This document shows positions 1 to 11,805 of a stretch of DNA of 64,000 nt, in pieces. The position numbers were made by a program, and so were the translations under genes. Numbering within the stretch: position 1 is the stretch's first letter; every line of letters starts with the position of its first letter. Location of the stretch: positions 200,885,232 through 200,949,231 of the forward strand of contig CM076990.1 in NCBI GenBank assembly GCA_039090855.1. Direction: 5' to 3'. The notes under the pieces were generated by a model that was given only the letters and a program-made list of their open reading frames with translations, was not told where the DNA came from and did not search any database. The DNA is from Macrothele yani. Lineage: Eukaryota; Arthropoda; Arachnida; Araneae; Macrothelidae.

Positions 1-2520
1 GTTGGCAAATGCATCTTCCAGCCAGACGCGAAATTAAGCGCCCCTGCCCATTAGCACGTCGCACGCTCGGGCTATGGCCGAAGGGTGAGAAGTGTCGGTT
101 CCGTAGGGCAGCAGACCCTGTCGGTCCCTGGACCGATCCTGTTCGGGTGCAGGACCTTTGGTTCCTGGATCCTGGCAGGATTGCTCGCGCAACACCGTCA
201 CCATAAAAAATTTTGAGAGTTCGACTTATCCCTGCGGAGTCCGTATCTGGACGGAGCAGGTGCAGGCATCAGATAGCTTACCTTAGTGAAAGTGCATTGG
301 TCTGTTGTGCGTAAAATGTTTAGCCACGAAGCACAGCTTATGTCACAGTTCAATTCTTTATGGCGTATTCTAAGAGTTTTTTTCCTGATATCTGTATGCA
401 AGACAATCCTATCTGCAGTTGTCAAGCAGGTATCATAGAAGTGTTGCTTTAGAAAATTCCAGTGATTTTAAACGCAGTCATTTCATTTCATATACTGCTA
501 AAATCAAATTGCTTTTGCAATATGGGTAGAAAATGTAAAGCATCTGAACATTTGCATGATTATTTTGACGCATGTATAGACGCGAGGTGAGGACGACCGA
601 ATTTAGATTATAAGAACCATTTTGCGCATTTGTCTCCCGGACCTCTCGTGTGATTGATTCCCAACTCCAATCATTTACATAACCCAACTGTCGACATATG
701 CCTACCAATCAGTATGGCGCCCCAACAAATATTTAGTATTGTGGTACAGTGTTTTAGCTTTGTATTAACTGTAGTTTAAGCCTCTTAACTAAGTTCTTAG
801 CTAACTTCGTAGAACACATATTCAAACTTCTTGAATGCTTAAGTAACTACTATCGGGCAGAGAAAAGAATCAGCATAAGAGACTTCGTAACAATTCCGAA
901 GTCTTTATTCTTTCAATCACTAAGTGGTCAAAGGTGATGAATATAATCCACTAATATGACATGACTTTCGGGTATCCACACAGAATTCAATCGAATGACA
1001 ATAGTCGATCACTCACACACACGCACACACACACACAAGCTTTAATTCTAGTAATACCAGCGCTTTACAATCTACTCCTCGCTATCTCTCTACTACATAA
1101 ATTTTTTCAACTATCTCTCTCTCTCCCTCTCCCTCTCACTCATATATTTTGTCACTCTTAGCTCTCGTCTACCCTCTTACATTCCATGTTGACATTTTAT
1201 CTGACCCTGACTCACTGTCAGAGTCCAGGCCAGCATTAGCCATCGTGCACTCTGTGCGCCAATATTTGTTTACACACTACACAAGCTATGTTGTGCAAGT
1301 GCGTACATATACATTCATTGTCATCACTGGCGTCATACTTAAATATTTAGTTCCACTTTGCATAAAATTAAATAAGATAATCGGAATATAGCGCAAACAT
1401 TTGGTTTCTATAAAAAAATCAATGTCTTCAAAAAATTGTGTTTTAACCACCAATACCGAATAAACACTTAAGAACTAAGACAGACAAGCAAGCTAGAAAT
1501 AGGGGGTGTGGGATGTGGTTTGTACCCTACCTTCCTAATTGTCTAAAGCTACCGATTTTTTTTTTCGCAGTCACGTTCCTTGGACATCAATCACTAAGTT
1601 GTCAGCAGCGCACCATGCACTCAATGAGCTTTGGTAGGGTTATAAAGCCTTAAATGCCAGAGCGGGAGTAATGAACGACCGTTCGAGAGCAGAAGACACA
1701 CACCGAGACTGCGAATGATCTTTTCTCGCTCAAAGGATAATTTTGAAGTTTTTATTATTATTTTTTTTTTGCTGTTTTTGTTGCAGTTATTGTTTGTTTG
1801 TTTATTTGACATAATTCTGTTGAGGCTTTTTTATTTCTCCCTAGCTTTATAAAACATATAAGCAGTCACCAACAGTAACTCCAATCAATCCACGCAGGGG
1901 TGATATGCCAAATCGATAACAACCTGTTCACATAAACTGCAAGATGAATGATGGCGGGGTGGGGGTGGAGATTTTCAAGTTACACTTGCTGATCAAAGCA
2001 AAAAAATTCACTGTGATGTATGCTGCGCTATATGCTAAATGCTAAGAATAACAAGTAAGGAAAATAATACATTCCGATGATTATGAAGCGCATTCCATTC
2101 CAACACTGAACACGTCAGTTTGTTTGCTACTGCTAGAGCGAGCTCCTCAAAGGTATCGCTATTAGCCTACTGTCTGTTTTGACTAATGATATATACCGTC
2201 AATCTCAGCCCTTTTCAACAGGTTTGGTTTTCTGGTAGTAGTCCCCAACAAAATGCTTAAATTTTGCCCCCCCCCCCCCAAAAAAAAAAAAATTGTGGGA
2301 GCTCTTGTGCGCACATTGCAGAAAATTAAATCGGAAGAATTTAAACGGGGTTCAAGAATTTGGTTGCTATAAAAAAAAACGTAATATCTTCATCATGAAA
2401 TCACATATCGGTTTGTTTGCGTTTACACTGAAGACAAGGTCCATTTAAACATATAAAATTTCAACACTGGAAACGAGACCTGCTTTTTGAATATCAGCAC
2501 CCTCGAAATTTTCAGAAGTC
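1..2520. other. Non-coding, nothing recognised
   Basis: AT-rich sequence with a CA microsatellite at about 1015-1040, CT-rich tracts near 1110-1140, and C and A homopolymers near 2267-2292. Short open frames show no family I recognise. If the Serrate gene continues to the left, this lies in its next intron. Confidence 0.5.
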
Positions 2521-2524
2521 AGCG

Positions 2525-3945
2525 CCTATGATTGTCATAAAAATCCGCGCACAGAGAAGGAGGCGTCGGATTGAAATGAGATCTTAGTAGTGAGATGGTG
2601 CATACCAAGGACAGAAGTGATATGCAATATCACAGCAGCAGTACGATTTCCCGCGGATATACGATACACATTCCGGTCAACGTTAGTACCGCATCTGACC
2701 ACCTCGTGTTCGGATACATGCGGTGGTACGGTCCGGCATGGAGACAAAGAGACGCCATATGTTATCCTGGGACAGATTAGGCCACACTTTTTGCAACTGA
2801 CGCTCTAAATCACGAACACTGGGACATGGAGAAAGCTGGCGTCCCATCTGGTCCCACACGTGCTCGATGGGCGAGGGATCAGGCGATCTGGCAGGCTACG
2901 GAAGCATCGAAGCATGACGTAGGCAGTTCTGGGAAATCCGAACCGTTTGCGGATGGGAGGTATGTTGTTAGAAAATGCATCCGGCCCGCCACGCCAGGAA
3001 AGGCAGCACATGGGGCAGCATGATCTCCAGTACGTAGCGCTGGGCTGTCAACGTCCCTAGGATCACTGCGAGGGAAGCCCGACTGTCATAAGCGATGGCT
3101 CCCCAGACCATCACACCTGCAGTTCGGAACGTGTGCCGTTGTACAGAGAGGTTGGGATTGTTGTAACACTCACCTGCGGTTCTCCACACTCTAACACGGT
3201 GGTCGTCCGTTCCCATACAGAAGCGAGATTCGTCTCTGAACACTATACGCTTCCAGTCAGTAGCATTCCACGTTGCTCGCTGTTGACACCAGTGCAATCG
3301 ACGCCGACGATGGTCAGGTGTTAATGGCAGAAAACCTTAGAGCCGTCGAGAGTGAATATTCGCCCCTGCCAGGCATCTGGAAATGGTGCTGGCAGACACA
3401 GGTCCCTTGTACAGCAGCCACATGTCTCTGGTTATTGAACAAGAACGTCGTTGCATTTGTGCGCGCCGCTCTCACGATCCCACGGTCCTCTTTGTTGGTG
3501 GTGTGTCTGGGTCGTCCAGAGCCAGTTCGACGTGTCTGGGTGCCACCCGTGTCCATTGCTCCCAACACGATCGCACCGTACTGTCCGACAGCCCCAAATG
3601 GCGGCGTCGGCGCGCCGGCCACCGTGCCTCTCTCATCTCGACGATACGGCCTCGTTTAAACTCTGTCAGTTGGCTGTACGCACATCTACAGCGGTTCCTC
3701 GGCATGTCTATCACTCAGGGATCTCACCTGACTCTTACCGTGCACTTCGGCACGAATGTTGAGTACCCTGCAAGGCCCCTTATAAGCGCCAAGGATTGCT
3801 ATTGCAGCGCCGGTCTTGGACGCGCGGGCATGCGGAATCGCAGGAAACTTTAAAAGTTTGCATGTCTGCCCTCCCCGTTGCTATTCACCGAGTTTCGCGT
3901 TAATCGCATGTTTTTTTCTTGCTGCGCGGATTCTTTTAAAACGTG
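2525..3945 (-). mobile_element. Tc1-like DNA transposon relic (family as at 47195-48602)
   Basis: Minus-strand transposase in at least three frames. The N-terminal helix-turn-helix part is near 3714-3472 (LTEFKRGRIVEMREA, LGLSDSTVRSCWEQW). The first catalytic block is near 3230 (RIVFRDESRF) and the VMVWGAI block is near 3110. The second block is near 2970, where Asn-Asn stands at the usual Asp-Asn. The C-terminal region reaches about 2805. The left end shows ATCCGCGCACAGAGAAGGAGG, and an inverted ATCCGCGCA lies near 3935, so these are the likely terminal inverted repeats, now diverged. The gene is dead. It may have been inserted into the next Tc1 relic, which begins directly at its right end. 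Confidence 0.8.
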
Positions 3946-4800
3946 AAACGTGACTCATCGGAGAAGGCAATCCTTTGTCAATCAGCGGATGCCCAATTCC
4001 GATATTGCCGTGCAAATGTAGGCCTTTTCTGCCGATGCACCTTCGTTAGCATAGGTGCAGTGACCACCTGTCTGCATCGGAGCCCCATACGCAGCAGAGT
4101 TCGCTGAACTGTCGTTTTAGGCACACTTCCGGCAGCCCCCTGGTTCATTCGGCCAGTGAGTTGCACCACTGTAGCGTGTCGATCAGCCCTCGCGCACCTT
4201 CGAAGCCGACGTTCACATCTCACATAAATGGCACGTGGTACTCCACAGTTACCACGTCGCTTATTCGCAATGATTCCATTTCTGCAATCACGATACACTT
4301 TAACCACAGCATTACGCGAACAGTTCACGAACTGCGCTGTTTCAGAAATACTGCCACCCTTGGCCCGAAAGCCGATAATCATCCCTTTTGCAAATCTGAT
4401 AAATTGCTCCTTTTATCCATGACAGCAACGAGTGATATGTTTTCAGAATGCCTACAGCACTCCTTAGATACCCTCCAAGCCAGCTCATGACACATGCCTT
4501 CTTTCAATGGCTACGTCAAAAGTAGGAGGGCCGCCCCGGTGGCGCAGTGGCCTAAGCGATGGCTTCTGATCATTCGTCTGAAAGGGGTCCGGGTTCGAAT
4601 CCCGTTGAAGCATGGATGTTGTGTTTGTCTTACGGCACTGCCTCTCTCCCTTCCATGGAACCAGTGACCCTAAATTCGGGACGGGCGACTGCTTATAGCC
4701 CATTGAGTTGCTCACGGTAATCATTAAACCTCCAATCAAAAAAACAAAAACAAAAAAAACGTAGGAGGTGGTCAAAATAATGTGACTCGACTGTGTGTAT
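3946..4800 (-). mobile_element. Second Tc1-like transposon relic, 5' part of transposase only
   Basis: Minus-strand open frame 4382-3978 has the N-terminal DNA-binding part of a Tc1-type transposase: ISETAQFVNCSRNAVVKVYRD is the first HTH and TTVQRTLLRMGLRCR the second. It runs to a block near 3960-3945 that resembles the first catalytic motif (SDESRF). The catalytic C-terminal half is missing because the element is cut at the Tc1 relic to its left. The outer end near 4770-4797 (GGTGGTCAAAATAATGTGAC) looks like a Tc1 terminal repeat. A SINE interrupts it at 4530-4760. Confidence 0.72.
4530..4760 (+). mobile_element. tRNA-derived SINE, family A, with target-site duplication
   Basis: The head carries a pol III A box (TGGCGCAGTGG) and B box (GGTTCGAATCC) as in a tRNA. 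It is followed by a conserved unrelated body (GGAACCAGTGACCCTAAATT, CCATTGAGTTGCTCACGG) and an A-rich tail. GTAGGAGG is repeated directly on both sides (4522-4529 and 4761-4768), so both ends are exact. It sits in the terminal region of the Tc1 relic. Confidence 0.93.
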
Positions 4801-4834
4801 ATATATATATATATATTTTAATGGTTGACGATGA

Positions 4835-4876
<42 letters not shown>
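4796..4876. repeat. (TA)n microsatellite, two tracts
   Basis: Two TA-dinucleotide tracts separated by a short GATGATGAT-containing spacer; a further small TATATATA lies near 4926. Confidence 0.9.
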
Positions 4877-5305
4877 GATTAAGAAGAGACTAAAGTTTTT
4901 CTTATGTTTTCGGCTTTGCTCTTTAGTATATATATATACTGTATTGTGAGGATTTTGATCGTTTCAGTGGATGCGAGAGCTTTCATCGTCTCCATTCACC
5001 AAACCTCATCTTCTCAAATTACAATACTCGCAGATCATTTTTTACTTTTTTAGACTCTACAATCACCCCTTCGCCCCCCCCCCCCCCAAGAAAAAAAGTA
5101 TTCAACACGGCGCCACCCTGAACTAGACGCCAGGTGCGGCAGCAATGCCAGTACTGCTCTATAAAGCAGGCTCTGGTTAACATTGCCCATTTGTAAAAGC
5201 TGTTCGGAAGTAATGTGTCGTTCTGTGAGTAAACGCTTGAGTAAAAAGTAACGTAACTTAAGAAGAAAACAGAAACTCAAAACGTAGGCTAATAAATAGA
5301 TATAC

Positions 5306-6325
5306 ATTAAGTGTGCAACTTAATTCTCGGCCACAGGCACGACAGGTTGACAGCAAATTTTAGCACATCAAATACGTACCTAATCAGGGAAATAATCCCC
5401 CTCGTATTGGATACATTTGAGCCATCGGTCAAGGAGCTGCCGAATACCACTGCGGAAAAAAGAGGGCTGTTTCGAGTTGATAAAGTCATCAATACTTGTG
5501 TGGACCTCCTCAACAGCAGTGAAGTGCGTATCACTCAGGTGATGTTGCACGGAGCGAAAGAGGAGATAATCCGACTGGGCGAAGTCTGAAGAATACGCCG
5601 GGTGGGACAAAATATCCCATCCCAGGTCGGTGATCGTGTTTAAAGTCGTTTTCGCGGTGTGAGGACGCGCGTTATCCTGAAGCAACAGGACCGACCTTCT
5701 GCCCTTGCCGGTGATGGCTTTTTAGCCTCCACTGCGTCACTCACACGAATAAGTTGCTGACAATAACGCTCAGCATTGACCGTTTCAACAGGTTAGAGCA
5801 ACTCACAGTGTACGACACCGAGCTGATCCCACCATATACACAGCAACAACTTCCTGGCATGGATATTCGGTTTGGCGGTACTGGTGGTAGGCTGACCTGG
5901 ATAAACCCACGATTTGCGCCGTTTAGGATTATCGTAGAGGATCCACTTCTCATCACAGGTGAAAATATTGTGGAGGAAATCCTTCTTCTTGAATCTGGAG
6001 AGCAAGGACACAGAAACATCGTAGTGTCTAGAATTGTTCGCAGCTGAGTTGGTGGGGAACCCAACGGCTCTCTTTGTGAATCCGTCCAAGCTTGTGCAAG
6101 CGCTTTGCAATGGCTTGCCGTGTTACTCCGAGTTCCCGGGCGAGCTCTGACTGTGTACGACAGGGATCCGCATCCAACTGTTGTTCCAGTTCCTCATCGT
6201 CAACTTTCTGTGGCTGTCCCGGACATTCTGCATCACGGAGATCGAAATTTCCCTATGAGCGTAAATTCATGCTCTGTGAGATGTAAAAAATAGAAATTGT
6301 AACTAAAAAAGAAAGTTACACCCTT
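5306..6325 (-). mobile_element. mariner-type transposon relic
   Basis: Minus-strand transposase in two main frames. The region 6110-5793 has [12 protein letters not shown] (first catalytic Asp) and a [19 protein letters not shown] block; 5685-5380 has LQDNARPHTAK (second Asp) and HPAYSSDFAQSDYLLFRS (third Asp). All three Asp of the DD34D triad are therefore still readable, but a frame break between the parts and a broken N-terminus make it inactive. Candidate terminal repeats are AAGTGTGCAACTT near 5309 and the inverted AAGTTACACCCTTCA near 6312, so the ends are approximate. Confidence 0.82.
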
Positions 6326-6480
6326 CAGTATTTTCTTTTTTAAAGATTTTTGTAAGTCTCATGCAGTATTCCACACAGTTAACCAGGGTACAGAATGACA
6401 TATACTATTTGAACATCTCATATCTATGAAGGCAATTTTCCAAAACAGTGAATGGAGGCATAGTAAACAGTATGCTGATA

Positions 6481-6706
6481 TGTCTAACCTCCATGACCTT
6501 TCCGAACATGTCGTTGGGATGAACAATTAATTAATCATCTGTGCTCTGTCGCAAAAAGTTCTCCGAGCATTTAACCTTGAACGGAATTTTTCCAAGCCCT
6601 ACCCCAAAGGTTCTTCCTATTGTTACGTTCACTACCCGATATTAATTCGTTCTGCGCTGTGTTGTTCTTCGTTCTGCATTTCGAAAAGGTCATGGAGGTT
6701 AGACAT
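6481..6706. repeat. Inverted repeat, arms of about 25-30 bp
   Basis: GTCTAACCTCCATGACCTTT near 6481-6500 reappears inverted near 6687-6706. Between and beside the arms, TTGGGATGAA..TTAATCATCTG occurs twice in direct orientation. It may be the ends of a small unrecognised transposon. The rest of 6330-7330 shows nothing I can name. Confidence 0.6.
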
Positions 6707-7339
6707 AATGAATCGGGCCTTGGGATGAAGAGCTAATTAATCATCTGGTTTGTTTTTCGTTCAGCTGTAGAGCGTTGTTTTGCCGGCGTTCACATAACGT
6801 CTAAGCTTTATTTGGTATTCACAACCCGTGGTTCTTGGGCAGTTATCTAGTTTTTACATTTTTAATAAAGTTATGTCAAAAACCTGAAATGCGATTTTTG
6901 AACGATCATAATACTTTCCTATAACGGCAGTGTGTGTGAGAAAGTATAAAAACCACGTATTATTTGAGTGGAACTCGAAGGGGCGTAATTTCAAGTTTCG
7001 CCCTCCCAGATTAGAAAAGCTTGCTACAGTCCTGATTTGGAAGCTGTAGGAGACGATGTCCCAGGATATAATTGTTGTGCTTAATAGAGAAAAAGATTGG
7101 GGACATGGCTGGCCAAGGCACGTTGTTGAAAAATACTTTCAGTACTGCTTTGTTTTGTGTAAATAGCAATTTTCTCGATACCCTGGTCGACTTCTTTTAA
7201 AGGCTATATTGATAAAAACAACGTCGGACTTCTAGAAATAACGTAAAGGCTTAAGTTCCTCTTAAACGTATAATAAAAGGAAGTATCATACATTCTGATC
7301 TTACCATAATTTATTAGCGACACGTTGTTCCAGATACAC

Positions 7340-8225
7340 AAACTAAGATTTTTTTTTACATGACATTAGCTTCATTGGTGGCGTGGCAAACGTCTAACCG
7401 GTATTCTACCTCAGCCCACGCCTTGGGAAGCGTTTGTCGTGTCACGTTTTTGATTGTAGTACAAATTCTGCCTCGTAAGTCTTTCAGATTACACACCAGT
7501 GCAGCGTCTCCTGGTCCTTAACAAACCCCTACAGGAAAGAGTCAGGTGGAGATAGGTCTGGTGTTCTGGGGGGCCATGCAGTGAACGTTGATCTCTCTCA
7601 ATCCATCTTGTAGTGAACTGGTCATTCAAGAAGGTGCAAACATCAATTTGCAAAGTGGGGGAGCCCCATCTTGAGGAAAACTTGTTCCTTCAGTCAGCTG
7701 AGGCAGAGCGTATTCTTGTAACATGTTCAGGTATGTTAGTCCTGTTACCGTGACCTCCCCAAAAATAAAGGGACCGATGATTTTGTCCTTCACGATCATC
7801 CCACACCAAACAGTGCATTTTGGAGAATCCCGTTCGTGTTCATGAACAACCTACGGAATTTCGGACCCCCAAATGTGGCAGTTATGTCTATTTACTTTTC
7901 CAGATACGTGGAATGTTGACTCGTCGGAAAAGCATACCAGGTCTAGGAATGTATCGTCGGCATCAATTTTGGTCAACATTGTCTCCGCAAATTTTTCTGT
8001 GCCGTCCTGTCATGTGGCTTAACTTGTTGATGCAGTTGAATCTTGTACTCATGTAAACGCAAACTTTTATGGTGTACCCGATGCACTGTTGTTGGTGGGA
8101 TGTCTAGTTGCACACTAGCCTCTCGGATGGATTTTCTCGGGATTCTATGAAATGATTTTCGAATCTGTTCAACGTCTTCCTCAGACACCGTACGCTTAAC
8201 ATGTTTACCAGTCATCGGTAACAAA
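7340..8225 (-). mobile_element. mariner-like (IS630/Tc1 superfamily) transposon relic
   Basis: Minus-strand frame 8224-7973 has a helix-turn-helix start: SEEDVEQIRKSF, then SIREASVQLDIPPTTVHRV, then a KIQLHQQVKPHD linker typical of a mariner-like group common in insects and other arthropods. Further left on the same strand are pieces of the catalytic C-terminus: a TPDLSPPDSFLWGFVKD-like block near 7580-7520 and TLPKAWAEVEYRLDVCHATN near 7435-7375. Many frame breaks make it dead. The right end merges with the palindrome at 8234. Confidence 0.72.
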
Positions 8226-8233
8226 CTTCGTGT

Positions 8234-8551
8234 TTCTCTGAGTTGCTTGTCCTATTGCATAATGGACACATAAGTCGGGACGTCTGCCGTCTCTCTAGGG
8301 TTATACTCGCGGCGAAAACGGCGCAGTACAAACGTCACGGACTTTTCGAATTCCGCGAGCGATAGCAAACAAAACACCTTCTGCTGTGGAGTCCATATGG
8401 CAACTGACGCAGTTCATGGGGACTCCACAGCAGAATTTGAGGTCCATGACGCTTATACAGCGCCGTTTTCGCCGCGAGTCCAACCTTGGAGCGACAGCAG
8501 ACGTTCCCACTTACGTATCCATTATGAAATAAGACAAACAACTCAGAGAAA
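8234..8551. repeat. Large imperfect palindrome, about 318 bp
   Basis: The left arm runs inward from CTCTGAGTTGCTTGTC through CTCGCGGCGAAAACGGCGC (near 8308) and CTGCTGTGGAGTCC (8381-8394). The right arm mirrors it in order: GGACTCCACAGCAG (8420-8433), GCGCCGTTTTCGCCGCGAG near 8460-8480, and an inverted CTCTGAG at about 8546. The loop is about 25 bp. Small indels shift the symmetry centre. It begins at the 5' end of the mariner-like relic, so it may be its terminal repeat region or a separate fold-back insertion. Confidence 0.85.
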
Positions 8552-9878
8552 GAAGCTATTTACTTCTGCGCGCCCAAATTCGTCTGGTTTATAAATTCAC
8601 AGCTGCTCTTTACAATGGCGCCCACCTTCTGTCATTCGAACTAGTACTTTGTATTAATATGTTACAAATTTTTCGTTTACTATACGTCTAAGTGGAACAC
8701 CCAGAATTAAGCGAAACGTGAAAAAAAAATGGTGTCTTAAGAAATTAAGATCGAAACACCACCATGATAAAGACGTAAACTACATTCACACTGTGAATTC
8801 AGAGGGGCCTTGAAGAATGGAAAACCTCCGTTTTCTTATCTTTTATTTTAATTGGCATTCAGTTTTTACTGTACCTCTTCCCTCTCTCAAGTTTCGGATG
8901 TGGATGACACGGGTTGAAAGCCATTGAATTAGAATAACTTTCTGCATGCGTCAAGACAGCGGAACTATACCACAGGGTCAAAGTTTAGAGTTATGTAGGT
9001 GACCGGTTAAGAACCTCAACCCGCAAAGTCAAGGTTCGATCGCGTCTGCAAATGCAAACCAACATGAGGTTTTTCTTTCTTTCTTTCTTTTTCTTTTTCC
9101 CACGGGAAAATATTTGGAATGAGTAATGAATCATCAGAGGAACTTAAAATGTCGAACACATATGCCCTCATTGCTAGACTGACCAAGTGGGGCGGCAGGC
9201 GGGTGGTCGGATACTGGAGCTCTGGTCATCCGGTTGCGAGCAGCTAGCCGACCGTGATCCTTGCACGGAAGAAGAGCGAACCTGTTCAAGATGCTGCTAC
9301 TTGCTTTACGCCGGAGAATCTGCAGCTGGGTGGGTGCCTATCTGCGGCTTCGAGCACGCAGGCACGATACTCGTGGTCACGTAGACGCACAACTCACCGG
9401 ACTAACATCTGCGCCTTTTTAACCCCTTCACCTGCAAGCCCAAAGAATTTTTGAGAAAAATCGGGTTCCGAGGTATTTCCACGGGAAATTTGCCGGTTAA
9501 ATGATAAATATATGTATACATATGAGGGGGCATTTTGATTAAATAACTGAATATATTTCTGTTAAAACAAAAACAGCTTGCTTTTAAAGAATATTGGAAG
9601 TAATTAACTATACACTTACACATACGTAGGTATGTGGGAAATTGTTTCCATGATTTTTAAGAAGGACCCTATGGTTTTCACATTTTTGGTAATTTTAAAG
9701 CAAAATATGTGCGGTATACATGTATATCCACACATAGGCGGCGAGTGGGTGGGACTTGGGAGGGCTAAGCCCCCCCCTTCTCCCAACGTCTGTAACTACT
9801 CTCCACTCATGTATCCATAATCAAAGTAAAAATAACAACTTGTTAAACTCAAGCATTTCTCTCCAAAAGTACTTTGTC
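8552..9878. other. Non-coding, nothing recognised except a TTTC microsatellite
   Basis: Contains a pyrimidine (TTTC)n tract at about 9069-9100. A GC-richer patch near 9180-9410 has no recognisable product. No repeats shared with the rest of the window were seen. Confidence 0.5.
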
Positions 9879-9965
9879 GTGCCGGTGGTCGACTGGTACA
9901 AAGCGTTGGCTTCTAATCATTTGTCCGCAATGGATATGGGCTCGAACCCTGAGTGTCTCATGGCA
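9879..9965 (+). mobile_element. SINE family A, decayed head fragment
   Basis: Shows the tRNA-like A region (CCGGTGGTCGACTGGTAC), GTTGGCTTCTAATCATTTGTCCG and a weak B box (GGCTCGAACCC), then TGGCACTATCTTC. The body and tail are not recognisable. Confidence 0.7.
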
Positions 9966-10165
9966 CTATCTTCATGGGCACCCATAAAGGGGGAAAAGAG
10001 GGGGATTTGCCCTATCCTGAAAACAGAACCATGCTTTTTATCTTTTAGAAAGATACCAACAGAGATTTTCGCAATAACAATAATTCTGATTTCTAATTTT
10101 TCTGTAGAATTTCTGGATGCGCGTGTATGCAGGAAAATCAGAAAAAACTTGGGAATTTTCAGTTA

Positions 10166-11435
10166 TTAGGTGTACAAATAAGGTTTAAAGCGTTTTAAGA
10201 CAACGCAACAAGTAATTTGAAAGAAAACAACAATACCTTTAGAAATCAAAACATGCGCAGTCATTATCTATCACCTTCCGCTATCGGTCGGGCAGCTGAT
10301 GGATTCCAGCCATAAAGAATACTTCGCCGTGTGATGCGATGAAATCGTCAACCCATTTTTTGTACTTCGTCACATGTCCGGAACCGTGCAGCAGACAAAC
10401 CATGCTGCATCGATTGGAACAAATGATAGTATAAAGGGGCTATGTCGGGACTATACGCCGGGTGCTCCAAAACTTCCCAGCCAAGTGTCAATAATGTTTC
10501 CTTGATCGATTTCGCGACATGCGGCCTAGCGTTGTCATGCAGTAATTTCACGAGACGCAATCCTTTTCCTGTGAATGGACGTTTTCGACAGATTTCCTGG
10601 TTCAATGGCAGCAATTGTTGCTTGTAGCGATCAGCAGTAACAGTTTGACCCTGTTCCAATAGTTCATAATAGAGCACACCCTTCATATCCCAACAGATGC
10701 ACAGCAGAACTTTCTTGGAGTGAATATTGTATTTCTGTGTTGAAGTCGTTGCTTCACTGGGGTCTACCCAGTGTTTTTTGCTCTTGAGATTGCCGCACCA
10801 TATCCACTTTTCATCACCCGTAACATTTCCCACAGGAAATACTTTCTGTGTTGTTTATTCAACAGATTCAAGCACTTCATGACACACTCATCCTTGTTCC
10901 TCTGGCTCAGGTCATGTGGCACCCATTTTCCTACCTTCTGAATCTTTCCCATTGCACATAAACGATTGGAAATGGTTTGCTGAGTTACCCCCAGATGTTT
11001 AGCTAGTTCTTTTTGCGTTTGAGACGAATCTTCATCCAGCAATGCTTGCAGTTCCTCATGTGCAACCTTCTGCGGGGCGCCGCTACGTTCTCGATACATC
11101 AAAATCACCTGCTTTAAACCGTCTAAACCAAAACTCACACGTGCTTTTCGACACAATATTCTCCCCAGAACAGAACACATCGATGCACATGCTTTTGCAG
11201 CACTTTTTCCTTGATGAAATTCGTAACGAATGCAGTGTCGAATAAATGCAGTATATCTTGCCATCTTTCATCTACCGATGTGCAAGTGCGCTTGACTGTT
11301 GGGCAAACTTCTGTGTCACAATTTATGCTCTGGACCAGTTGCGGTAAAATAACAACAACGCGGGGGAATGTTGGATATGTAAATTAGCGGTATATGTCAC
11401 ACAAAAAACGCTTTAAAACTCATTTGTACGTCTAA
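10166..11435 (-). mobile_element. mariner transposon, 1.27 kb, both terminal repeats present
   Basis: The terminal inverted repeats are about 31 bp with few mismatches: TTAGGTGTACAAATAAGG from 10166 and, inverted, TTAGACGTACAAATGAG from 11435. Both are flanked by TA, the mariner target. The minus-strand transposase is in two overlapping frames. Codons from 11264 carry the DNA-binding half (FHQGKSAAKACASMC, QKELAKHLGVTQQTISNRL). Codons from 10833 carry GDEKWIWCGN (first Asp), LHDNARPHVAK (second Asp) and HPAYSPDIAP. At the third catalytic position (usually SDYHLF) the text is LYYHLFQSMQH, so the third Asp is replaced by Tyr. With the frame break near 10800 the gene is inactive. Confidence 0.92.
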
Positions 11436-11805
11436 TAAAAAAGCAGAACAGTAGAAAGTGATAATAAAATTCCACATTGCGTGTTAGAGAACAGCGTACT
11501 TACATGCAGTATGAAGAAGTATGAAAGCGAAGAAATGTCAAATATACCATTCTCTACAGCAGCTATTCACGACTGGGCAAAGAAGTTCTCTCGGAGTTTT
11601 TCCAGAAATTTTGTCTTCGGGATATTTTTTCATTCTTGATGATCAATTGAGTGATCTTGTGGGGTTTCATGTCACATATCTTGCAGATGCTGTTGACGCA
11701 AGATGGCTGAATCGGTCTCAAAAGGGAAAGCTAAAGTGATGCAGAGACTGATGAAGTGCATTGCGTAAGAAATAATGGGTAAAAAACGCGACCAGACAAA
11801 CTTTG
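11436..11805. other. Non-coding spacer between mariner and minisatellite
   Basis: No family recognised. A short frame at 11521-11739 has no features. Confidence 0.5.

Noticed and set aside
4540..4620. Possible functional tRNA genes at the A/B box sequences
   Set aside because: The heads do not fold into full cloverleaves by eye and are always followed by the same SINE body and target duplications.
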